DNA of 35,032 nt from Verrucomicrobia bacterium ADurb.Bin006. GTDB lineage: Bacteria; Verrucomicrobiota; Verrucomicrobiia; Limisphaerales; J093. The stretch spans positions 1-35,032 of the forward strand of contig MWFF01000074.1 in NCBI GenBank assembly GCA_002071485.1, read 5' to 3'. The position numbers and the translations under genes were made by a program. Numbering within the stretch: the first letter of the stretch is position 1; the number at the start of each line of letters is the position of its first letter. Below the pieces are notes generated by a model. That model made no database searches. It had not been told where the DNA came from and saw nothing but the letters and a program-made list of their open reading frames with translations. This document shows positions 8,091 to 14,959 of the stretch, one piece after another.

Positions 8091-9200
8091 TTACTTCAAG
8101 CGATCGGGGTTGAGGGGACGGAGGTCCTTGGGGAGAAAGAGACCGTCTTTGCGGATCAACTCGCCGTCGAACCAGACCTCGCCGCCGCCCCACTCCGGGC
8201 GTTGGATGAGGACCATGTCCCAGTGGACAGCCGATTTGTTGCCGTTGCCGCAGTCCTCGTAGGCTTGGCCCGGCGTGAAGTGCAGTGAACCGGCGATTTT
8301 CTCGTCGAAGAGGATGTCACACATCGGATTGAGGATGCGCGGATGAAAGCCGAGCGAGAATTCGCCGATGCGCCGGGCGCCGGGATCGGTGTCGAGAATC
8401 TCGTTCAGCTTCTTTTCGTTCGAGCCGGTGGCCTTGACGATTCTGCCCTCCTTCAATTCCAGGCGGATGTTCTCGAAACGAGTGCCGGCGTAGAGAGTGG
8501 GGGTGTTGAACTGGATGACGCCGTTGGCGGACTTGAGCGTCGGGCAGGAGAAACACTCGCCGTCGGGGATGTTGCGCAATCCGTTGCAGGGCTTCGCACC
8601 GATGCCTTTGATGCTGAACACGAGATCGGTGCCCGGGCCCTTGAGGCGCACCTGATCGGCGCACTGCATCCGTTTCGCCAGCGGCACCATCGCGCGTGCC
8701 ATCCGGGGGTAATTGGCGGTGCATACGTCGAAGTAGAAGTCCTCGAAGGCTTCCGTGCTCATGTTGGCGGCTTGGGCCATGCTGGGCGTCGGCCAGCGTA
8801 GCACCACCCACCGCGTCTTGGACAGCCGGTAATCGAGCACCGGACGCAGGGTTTTCGAGAAAAGCTGGAGCCTATCACTGCGCACATCGGCGGCCTCGTT
8901 AGCGTTGGCGGCGCCGCGGATGACGATGTAGGCCTGCATCTTGCGCATGCGAAACAACTCGATATCGCGGAGCAATCGCGCGTGATCAGGCGACGTCTCC
9001 CGCATCACTTCGCGCGTCACCCGCGTGTGGCGGACTTCGACCACCGGCACGGCTCCGACCTGTCGCGCCGCGCGCATCAACGCCACGACCATTTCGTCGG
9101 GGACATCGATCATGTCGAGAAGAACACGGTCGCCCTTTTCGAGGGCGGTCGAGTACTCGACCAAAAGTCGAGCTAATTGCGGGTAGCGAGGGTCTGTCAT
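8091..9200 (-). CDS. M29-family metalloaminopeptidase
   Basis: A 369-residue cytosolic aminopeptidase of the AmpS/aminopeptidase T type, removing N-terminal residues from peptides with two metal ions. The C-terminal half carries the expected ligands: Glu in PDGECFSCP, Glu in IGEFSLGFHP, and the His/His/Asp set in GSLHFTPGQAYEDCGNG and SAVHWDMVL. The N-terminal Rossmann-like half includes YSTALEKGDRVLL. The length is usual for the family. The ATG at 9200 has no strong ribosome binding site. It is immediately followed by the amidase on the same strand; together they would release and then digest wall-derived peptides. Confidence 0.92.
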   Translation of the reverse strand: MTDPRYPQLARLLVEYSTALEKGDRVLLDMIDVPDEMVVALMRAARQVGAVPVVEVRHTRVTREVMRETSPDHARLLRDIELFRMRKMQAYIVIRGAANANEAADVRSDRLQLFSKTLRPVLDYRLSKTRWVVLRWPTPSMAQAANMSTEAFEDFYFDVCTANYPRMARAMVPLAKRMQCADQVRLKGPGTDLVFSIKGIGAKPCNGLRNIPDGECFSCPTLKSANGVIQFNTPTLYAGTRFENIRLELKEGRIVKATGSNEKKLNEILDTDPGARRIGEFSLGFHPRILNPMCDILFDEKIAGSLHFTPGQAYEDCGNGNKSAVHWDMVLIQRPEWGGGEVWFDGELIRKDGLFLPKDLRPLNPDRLK

Positions 9201-9676
9201 ATTCAGATCGGGCGAGCATAAGCGGGCGCGAGGGCTTGGTCGAGTGTCATTCTGACATCCTGTGTCTCACCTTTTGCCTCAAATCGAGACACAAAGTGGG
9301 CTTTTGCAAGCAGCTTTTCTCCCGGAGGCACGGACAGGGCGACCGTTCCGCGCACGCTAGACCGCCGAGCGGACCTGTCAGGGGACTGACCACTCTGTAT
9401 CGCCTGTGAGGGGAATCCCGGACATGCGGTTGCAGAGTTCGATCATCAACACAGCATTGTGATCCAGCAAGCAGCTTTTAAGCAATGTTTTACAGATACT
9501 ACAGAACGTTTCGAACCAGACAGTCGGCGAATTGTTTCTCGAATCCGGAATTGTGGAGAACAGAATTGGAGGCAGATATGAGGGCTTACATCAACGATTT
9601 GGCATGTGGAATGCTCTTGAAAGACCCACAATGAAAGAACCGAGATCTAGCGACAGATATCGGGACTGGCCCACAG

Positions 9677-9697
9677 TTCCAGCAATCACTGCTGGAA
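9677..9697. repeat. Hairpin in low-GC island
   Basis: TTCCAGCA (9677-9684) and TGCTGGAA (9690-9697) pair perfectly around a 5-base loop. It is followed by an A-rich rather than T-rich run on the plus strand, so it is not a typical terminator. It marks the end of the low-GC island. Confidence 0.55.
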
Positions 9698-9767
9698 TTA
9701 AAAAGTCTCCCTAAGCCTACCTTAAGGCGCTGGGTTCACCCTGGCGTTCCCGTCTAACGACGTCGCC

Positions 9768-9795
9768 CCGGCGGCCGCGGTTACGCGGCCGCCGG
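9768..9795. terminator. Very GC-rich 12-base-pair hairpin, possible terminator
   Basis: CCGGCGGCCGCG (9768-9779) pairs over 12 bases with CGCGGCCGCCGG (9784-9795) around a GTTA loop. A short T-containing run (TTCCATTTT) follows on the plus strand. It would be a very stable RNA structure. No gene clearly ends here on the plus strand, so it may instead be part of a palindromic repeat element. Confidence 0.4.
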
Positions 9796-10080
9796 TTCCA
9801 TTTTGCCCCGGTCATCGGATCTCGGGCCATCCGCCCTTGGCTTGCAGCGCCGCAGAGGGATAGACACCGATGCTGTCGGAAGTTTTCCACTTTGACGCTT
9901 TGGGCTGGTCTTGCCAAAGGGACGGGTTAGGCTGTGGAGGTCCGTCGCGCCATCCATGGCGCCTTGGGTGGTGTTGGGTCGGGGGCTGCGGCTGGCTGGT
10001 GTGGCGGCTCGTTCGCAGAAGTCCCGGCTGGCCACCCAAGTCGCTTTCGATCATGGGGGCGGTTCAGGAGCACGATTTGC

Positions 10081-11136
10081 ATGACGAACTCAGTTTTGCG
10101 CCGTGGGATGAGTTTCTGGCTGGCCGCTGTTGTCTCTCTGGCGGCGGGTGCCGCGGAGTGGCCCCCGTTCGATGAGGTCTACGGGGTCATTCGATCGAAT
10201 CTTGTTGGGGTAGCCGAGGCCGATTTGAATCGTGCGGCGGTCGAAGGACTGATTGGCCAACTGGGCTCGAAGGTGGTGCTATCGAGAGGAAAAGAGGCCC
10301 TGCCGGAGGCGGAGCGAGCCAAGCCTGATCTGGCCGGCCGCCGCCTGTTTGACCGAACGCTGGCTTACATACGGGTCAAGCGGGTCGAGTGTGGTTTGGG
10401 TGAGCTTTTCCGCGCCGCGCTGGCCGATCTGGCCGCGCCCGATCAGGTCGAGGGGCTGGTCCTGGATCTGCGGTTTGCGGACGGGGCTGACTATGGGGAA
10501 GCGGGGCGTGTGGCGGATCCCTTCGTGAAGGTGTCTTGCAAGCTCCTGAGCTGGGGGGACGAGGCATTCGAGACGACGGCGAAGACGAACGCGTTCGATC
10601 GTCCCGTCATGGTGCTGGTCAACGGTGAGACCCGAGGCGCGGCGGAGGCGCTGGCCGCCGCCTTGCGCCATGCGGACGTGGCTTTGCTCATTGGATCGGT
10701 CACTGCGGGCCAGGCGAGCCTGTTCCGGGAGTTCCCCCTCACGACCGGGCAGCGATTGCGCATTGCATCGGCGCCCGTTCGGGTCGGTGAGGGCCGTGAA
10801 ATCAGTTCGGCGGGGATCAAGCCCGATATCGAAGTGGCCGTTCGGGTCGAGGACGAGCGTTTGTTCCTGGACGATCCATATCGAACCATCCCCCGGTCTG
10901 GCGAAGAATCCCGGCAGGCGAGCGCAAGTGTCTTTGGCCGCGGACCGGATCCGTCGCAGCGGGTCAACGAGGCGGATTTGGTCCGCATGAAACGAGAGGG
11001 TCAGGATTTGGGCGGAGGAGCCTTCCCACCCCCGCGCGCGGCGGTGTCCGAGGCCCCGCCGGTCGTGACGGATCCGGCGCTTGCCCGCGCTCTGGATCTT
11101 CTCAAGGGCTTGGCGGTGCTGAAGGGGCGGCCCTGA
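10081..11136 (+). CDS. S41 (C-terminal processing) peptidase homologue lacking catalytic Ser and Lys
   Basis: A 351-residue exported protein with a signal peptide (hydrophobic SFWLAAVVSLAAGAA, about residues 11-25) and an S41-type fold: LVLDLRFADGADYGEAG, PVMVLVNGETRGAAEALAAAL, LLIGSVTAGQASLFREFPL and GIKPDIEV. Where tail-specific proteases have the nucleophile Ser there is Gly186, and where they have the general base Lys there is Gln211. The 25-residue spacing equals that of Ser430/Lys455 in E. coli Tsp. No PDZ domain is evident. It is probably a non-catalytic binding or scaffold protein. The ATG at 10081 has AGGAG ten bases upstream. A sugar-isomerase-like gene follows after 92 bases on the same strand. 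Confidence 0.8.
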   Translation: MTNSVLRRGMSFWLAAVVSLAAGAAEWPPFDEVYGVIRSNLVGVAEADLNRAAVEGLIGQLGSKVVLSRGKEALPEAERAKPDLAGRRLFDRTLAYIRVKRVECGLGELFRAALADLAAPDQVEGLVLDLRFADGADYGEAGRVADPFVKVSCKLLSWGDEAFETTAKTNAFDRPVMVLVNGETRGAAEALAAALRHADVALLIGSVTAGQASLFREFPLTTGQRLRIASAPVRVGEGREISSAGIKPDIEVAVRVEDERLFLDDPYRTIPRSGEESRQASASVFGRGPDPSQRVNEADLVRMKREGQDLGGGAFPPPRAAVSEAPPVVTDPALARALDLLKGLAVLKGRP

Positions 11137-11228
11137 TGCACGGATGGGCGCTTGCGAACTCGGTTGCTCCCGCGCGGGTCCGGCGGTAGGGTGGTCGCCG
11201 ACAAACAACACTCAACAGGCAAACAACC

Positions 11229-12203
11229 ATGACGCGACGACAATTCATCTCCAACTCGGCCAGTCTGCTCGGCGGTCTAAGTCTGGGAACAGTTACGGCC
11301 AGCCGTGCCGCCTGGTCGGCCGAGTCCACCCCGCCGGCCGGGCTGAAGCGGGCTCTCATTCTGAGCAAGCCCACCGAGGCCAGTCTGGCAGCCCTCAAGA
11401 ACGCCGGTTTTGACGGGGCTGAGGCCGGCATCCTCCCGCCTTCGGATGCCGAGGAATGCCGGGCCTGGGCCGAGAAGCTGGGACTGAGAATTCATTCCGT
11501 GCTGCGGGGATGGGCGGAGTTCAACAGCCCGGATGCCGCGAAGGTGGAATCGAGTCTCAAGGTGACGGAGGATGCCTTGCGCGCCGCGGAGGCTTACGGG
11601 GCGGACGCGGTCCTGCTGGTGCCGTGCCGGATCGGGGGCATGAAGATGCCGCGTGCGTGGGAGTTCCACCTCGAGTTTGATGAGGCGACGGGCCACCTGC
11701 GAGAAGTGGTTGCCGGCGACAACCGTCCCTATGCGGATTACATCGACGCCCACAACCGGGCTATCGACGCCTCGACCGAGGCGGTGAAGCGGTTGATTCC
11801 GGTGGCCGAGAAGACGGGCGTGGTGATCGCGATCGAGAACGTGTGGAACAACCTGTGGGTGCGTCCGGCGCACTTCCGTCATTTCGTGGCGTCGTTTCGC
11901 AGTCCGTGGGTGAGGGCCTACTACGACATCGGCAACCATGTGAAATACGCGCCCTCCGAGCAGTGGATTCTCGAACTGGGATCGTTGCTGGCCAAGGTCC
12001 ACGTGAAGGACTTCAAGCTCGCGCCTGCCGACCCCGCCGGAGGGGGCGAGTTCGTCAACATTCGCGACGGGAGTGTGCGGTGGCCGGTGGTGCGAGCGGC
12101 GCTCGACTGCGTGAACTACCGCGATTGGCTCACGATCGAAGGCGGCGATCTCTCGATGGAGGAACACCGGCATCGGCTCGATCTGATTATCGAGGGCAAA
12201 TAG
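11229..12203 (+). CDS. Tat-exported sugar phosphate isomerase/epimerase-like TIM-barrel protein
   Basis: A 324-residue protein of the xylose-isomerase-like TIM-barrel superfamily. The N-terminus has a twin-arginine motif (TRRQFIS) and a hydrophobic segment ending before residue 30, so it should be exported folded. Barrel-strand motifs carry the usual metal ligands: Glu in IAIENVWNN, Asp and His in AYYDIGNHVKY, His in AKVHVKDFK, and Glu in WLTIEGGDL. Relatives isomerise or epimerise sugars, often in polysaccharide catabolism, but the substrate cannot be read from sequence. It follows the S41-like gene closely and may be co-transcribed with it. Confidence 0.85.
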   Translation: MTRRQFISNSASLLGGLSLGTVTASRAAWSAESTPPAGLKRALILSKPTEASLAALKNAGFDGAEAGILPPSDAEECRAWAEKLGLRIHSVLRGWAEFNSPDAAKVESSLKVTEDALRAAEAYGADAVLLVPCRIGGMKMPRAWEFHLEFDEATGHLREVVAGDNRPYADYIDAHNRAIDASTEAVKRLIPVAEKTGVVIAIENVWNNLWVRPAHFRHFVASFRSPWVRAYYDIGNHVKYAPSEQWILELGSLLAKVHVKDFKLAPADPAGGGEFVNIRDGSVRWPVVRAALDCVNYRDWLTIEGGDLSMEEHRHRLDLIIEGK

Positions 12204-12610
12204 CCCGCGTATTAGCCCTTGTTTCTTGGACTTGCGATCAAGGCGAAGCGGAAGACTCCAGACCGTGGACCCATGAGGTCGCGGATTGCTCCCGCAACCC
12301 GCGGCGGCGAAGCCGGTCGCGATCTGGCGCGCGTGCGCGGAGCCGAAGTCCGCCACGGTCTTTTCATTTGGAGCGGTGCTTGACGAGTATCCGAACAGAA
12401 AGGAAACGGACGGATCGGCATTGAACAGTTGGTGGTTTGTCGAGATCATCGCACGCCTACTGCGCCCCAAACCGCGCCAATTGATAAGCACTCTTTCCAA
12501 CCTCCACAACAGCAACCCTTCAGGAATTTAAACGAAATCATCGTGCGAAGTCCGCCGCGCCGGCGCAGTTGTCTCTTGCGCCGGGGGCAACACCGACTAT
12601 TCTTGAGCCG
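12204..12610. other. Intergenic region with dispersed repeat copy
   Basis: No supported gene. The region contains one copy of an exact 40-base repeat (12352-12391) also found at 34659-34698. Open frames across it depend on the repeat and have no family features. The 70 bases before the NfeD gene hold no clear promoter or ribosome binding site. Confidence 0.6.
12352..12391 (+). repeat. Dispersed 40-base intergenic repeat, copy 1
   Basis: Forty bases identical to 34659-34698 in the same orientation, beginning GCCACGGTCTTTTC and ending GACGAGTATC. Both copies are intergenic, and the flanks differ. Chance identity over 40 bases is negligible, so this is a mobile or amplified repeat family. Its function is unknown. 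Confidence 0.9.
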
Positions 12611-13066
12611 ATGGAAATCGTGGTTGCACTCCTGGTCGTGGGAACGGCACTGGTGCTGCTCGAGACCGTCCTGCCGGGGATGATCGCGGGGCTCATCGGA
12701 TTTGGGTGCCTGGTGGCGGGCGTCGTTCTGGCCTATGTGGATTTCGGTCCGCGGACCGGCAACTGGGTTTTGTTCGTGGTGGTGGCGACGCTCATCACCC
12801 TGGGAGTGCTCTGGGTGCAGTTCTTTCCGAACAGCCGGCTGGGTCAGATGTTCGTCAGCCGGCGAACGATCGGGGGCCTGGGGGTCGAGCAGCCGCATCT
12901 CCTCGATCAGCAGGGGACGGCGCTCACGAACCTCCGGCCATCCGGAACGGCGTTGATCAATGGGCGGCGGGTGGACGTCGTTACGGAAGGGGGCATGATC
13001 GAGCGCGGCACTGCGGTGCGCGTGATCGCGGTCGAGGGGCTTCGCGTCGTGGTGCGGGCAGCGTGA
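12611..13066 (+). CDS. Short NfeD-family membrane protein (FloA partner)
   Basis: A 151-residue protein with three or four hydrophobic helices (about residues 2-75) and a C-terminal OB-fold NfeD domain (about 95-151, GTALTNLRPSGTALINGRRV and onward). It lacks the N-terminal serine protease domain of long NfeD proteins, so it is the short form typically encoded beside flotillin-like FloA. The ATG at 12611 starts at the first helix; an earlier frame extension is not helix-like. FloA follows 61 bases later. The pair is thought to organise membrane microdomains. Confidence 0.9.
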   Translation: MEIVVALLVVGTALVLLETVLPGMIAGLIGFGCLVAGVVLAYVDFGPRTGNWVLFVVVATLITLGVLWVQFFPNSRLGQMFVSRRTIGGLGVEQPHLLDQQGTALTNLRPSGTALINGRRVDVVTEGGMIERGTAVRVIAVEGLRVVVRAA

Positions 13067-13127
13067 CCGAGATCGTATGTCAGTCGAAATCAACCCATAA
13101 CCGAGAGCAAACAGCCAAAAGCCATTT

Positions 13128-14186
13128 ATGAATCTTGTCATGCCACAGTTCGCCGCGCCGTCTTTCATCTGGACCGGCGTGTGGGTCTTCATCGGCATTA
13201 TCGGCCTGGTCCTGCTGATTCTGTTGTTCAATTTCTTCGGGATATGGATTCGCGCCTGGGTGTCGGGGGCTTACGTGGGCCTGATCGAACTGGCCGCGAT
13301 GCGCTTGCGCAGCGTCCCGGTCGGGCTGGTCGTCGACAACTACATCAACGCGCGGAAATCCGGGCTCGATATCACCGTCGATCAACTGAACGTCCATTTC
13401 CTGGCCGGCGGCGACGTCCAGATGGTGGTGCGCGCGCTGATCGCGGCTCAGAAGGCGAGCATCCACCTCGAATTCGATCGCGCCTGTGCGATCGACCTCG
13501 CCACCAAGGGCACCGGTAAAACGGTGCTTGATGCCGTCAAGACCTCGGTCAACCCGAAGGTCATTGATTGCCCAAACCCGGCTTCAGGCAAGACAACCAT
13601 CGACGCCGTCGCCAAGGACGGCATCGCCGTCAAAGTCAAAGCCCGAGTGACGGTCCGGACCAATCTCGAGCGTTTTGTGGGCGGGGCGACGGAGGAGACG
13701 ATTATCGCGCGGGTGGGCGAGGGCATCGTGACCACCATCGGTTCGTCCAACAGCTACAAGGACGTGCTCGAAAACCCGGATCGCATTTCGAAGACGGTCC
13801 TGGACAAGGCTCTCGACGCGAACACCGCCTTCGAGATTCTGTCGATCGACATCGCCGATGTGGATGTGGGTGACAACGTCGGCGCCAAACTGCAGGCGGA
13901 GCAGGCCGACGCCAACAAGCTGATTGCCCAGGCCCAGGCCGAGATTCGCCGCGCCGCCGCGGTGGCGATCGAGCAGGAGATGACGGCCCGGACGCAGGAG
14001 ATGCGCGCTCGGGTGGTCGAGGCGGAGGCCCAGGTGCCTCTGGCGATCGCCGAAGCGTTCCGGACTGGAAACCTGGGAATCATGGATTACCTTCGAATCA
14101 AGAACATCCAGGCCGACACCGGGATGCGCGACAGCATCGCGCATGGCACGCCCGAGGATTCGGGTCAGAAACCGAAGTCGAAGTGA
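13128..14186 (+). CDS. floA: Flotillin-like protein FloA
   Basis: A 352-residue SPFH-family membrane scaffold. An N-terminal hydrophobic hairpin (about residues 12-40) anchors it. The PHB/SPFH domain (about 55-240) includes [20 protein letters not shown] and [21 protein letters not shown] long Ala/Glu/Gln-rich coiled coil (about 255-310, [20 protein letters not shown]) is the oligomerisation region. It matches the YqfA/FloA type rather than eukaryotic-like flotillin in its short N-terminal anchor. It forms a likely operon with the NfeD gene and the next membrane protein, whose upstream GTG overlaps its stop region. Confidence 0.95.
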   Translation: MNLVMPQFAAPSFIWTGVWVFIGIIGLVLLILLFNFFGIWIRAWVSGAYVGLIELAAMRLRSVPVGLVVDNYINARKSGLDITVDQLNVHFLAGGDVQMVVRALIAAQKASIHLEFDRACAIDLATKGTGKTVLDAVKTSVNPKVIDCPNPASGKTTIDAVAKDGIAVKVKARVTVRTNLERFVGGATEETIIARVGEGIVTTIGSSNSYKDVLENPDRISKTVLDKALDANTAFEILSIDIADVDVGDNVGAKLQAEQADANKLIAQAQAEIRRAAAVAIEQEMTARTQEMRARVVEAEAQVPLAIAEAFRTGNLGIMDYLRIKNIQADTGMRDSIAHGTPEDSGQKPKSK

Positions 14187-14192
14187 TTGAAT

Positions 14193-14210
14193 GCGGAGCG
14201 AACGCTCCGC
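14193..14210. repeat. 8-base-pair hairpin between floA and the downstream gene
   Basis: GCGGAGCG (14193-14200) and CGCTCCGC (14203-14210) pair around a 2-base gap, directly after the floA stop. It lies between the two possible starts (14183 and 14228) of the next gene and may affect its translation or end part of the transcripts. Confidence 0.4.
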
Positions 14211-14227
14211 GCTTGCAGACACTCGCC

Positions 14228-14959
14228 ATGCCATGCCTTGCCGCCAGTTGGGAGAGCCTGCTCGTCTTCGCGGTGATTGTGCTGCTCTCCGGGCTGTCGA
14301 ACTGGCTCAAGCAACGCCAGGCCCGGCGCGAGGAAGAGCAATCCCGGCAATCGAGGCCCATCGCTCGAGGTAGGGACGCCGTCCCCCCTCTGCTCCATCC
14401 TCTGCAAGCGCCGGAAGACACCGACTGGGAAAGGGAACTGCGCCGCCTCTTCGGAGAAGAACCTGAGTCGCCGCCGCCCAGGCCGCTCCCCGCGCCGCCC
14501 CCGATCGAGCCTCAACCGCCCCCCCTGCATCCACGGCCCGACACTGTTGTTCTGCCGCCGCGCCGGGAGCCGTCACTCGAGCCCGTATTCGAGCCCGCCG
14601 CTTCCGCTCGCGGCGCGGATGAGGTCGCCGCTCCCGCTGTCGAGGACTTGATCCGGGAAGGGGGTGTTATCCATCTCCCATCGAGCCAGGCGACGGCAGC
14701 CCTGCGCGGCGTCAGCTCCATTTTGGGAAAGACCGTTGCCCGTACTCGCGCCGAATCGCCCATCGAAGCTCAGGTGGCTCGGCCGATGCAATCGCGGCAG
14801 CGAGTTTTATCCCCGGAGATTGCCCGGGTCCGGGCGCAATTGCGTCAGCCCAGAACAGCTCGGGAGGTGTTTCTGGCGACGGTCCTTCTCGGCCCGCCTC
14901 GAGGTCTCGAAGACCACACCTGGCCGGTCTCTTCGACTCCCGCTACTTTCGGGCGGTGA
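14228..14959 (+). CDS. Proline-rich single-helix membrane protein in the floA operon
   Basis: No family recognised. A hydrophobic helix (about residues 8-24, LLVFAVIVLLSGLSNWL) is followed by a charged cytoplasmic segment (KQRQARREEEQ), then a strongly proline-rich region (about 85-125). The C-terminal part has scattered Arg and helix-like segments (EIARVRAQLRQPRTAREVFL). ATG 14228 (243 residues) sits just before the helix; GTG 14183, overlapping the floA stop, would give 258 residues and couple translation. Its position after NfeD and FloA suggests an accessory of the microdomain scaffold. Its 3' end overlaps prc by 17 bases tail to tail. Confidence 0.7.
   Translation: MPCLAASWESLLVFAVIVLLSGLSNWLKQRQARREEEQSRQSRPIARGRDAVPPLLHPLQAPEDTDWERELRRLFGEEPESPPPRPLPAPPPIEPQPPPLHPRPDTVVLPPRREPSLEPVFEPAASARGADEVAAPAVEDLIREGGVIHLPSSQATAALRGVSSILGKTVARTRAESPIEAQVARPMQSRQRVLSPEIARVRAQLRQPRTAREVFLATVLLGPPRGLEDHTWPVSSTPATFGR

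Larger units (their letters stand above)
9201..10080. other. Long non-coding stretch with low-GC core and hairpins
   Basis: No convincing gene. By hand count 9481-9660 is about 43% G+C, far below the neighbouring genes. Frames here lack starts or family features. One plus-strand frame from about 9460 to 9714 reads protein-like (for example ELFLESGIVENRIGG) but has no good start, so a decayed gene is possible. Hairpins occur at 9677-9697 and 9768-9795. The stretch from 9800 to 10080 is GC-rich again and leads into the S41-like gene. Confidence 0.6.

Noticed and set aside
9812..10054. 80-codon minus-strand frame ending SAALQAKGGWPEIR
   Set aside because: The last 40 residues read protein-like, but the upstream half opposes the S41-like gene leader and no family or start supports it.
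12286..12531. Short frame running through the 40-base repeat
   Set aside because: It depends on repeat sequence, has no ribosome binding site, and the second repeat copy continues into different sequence.
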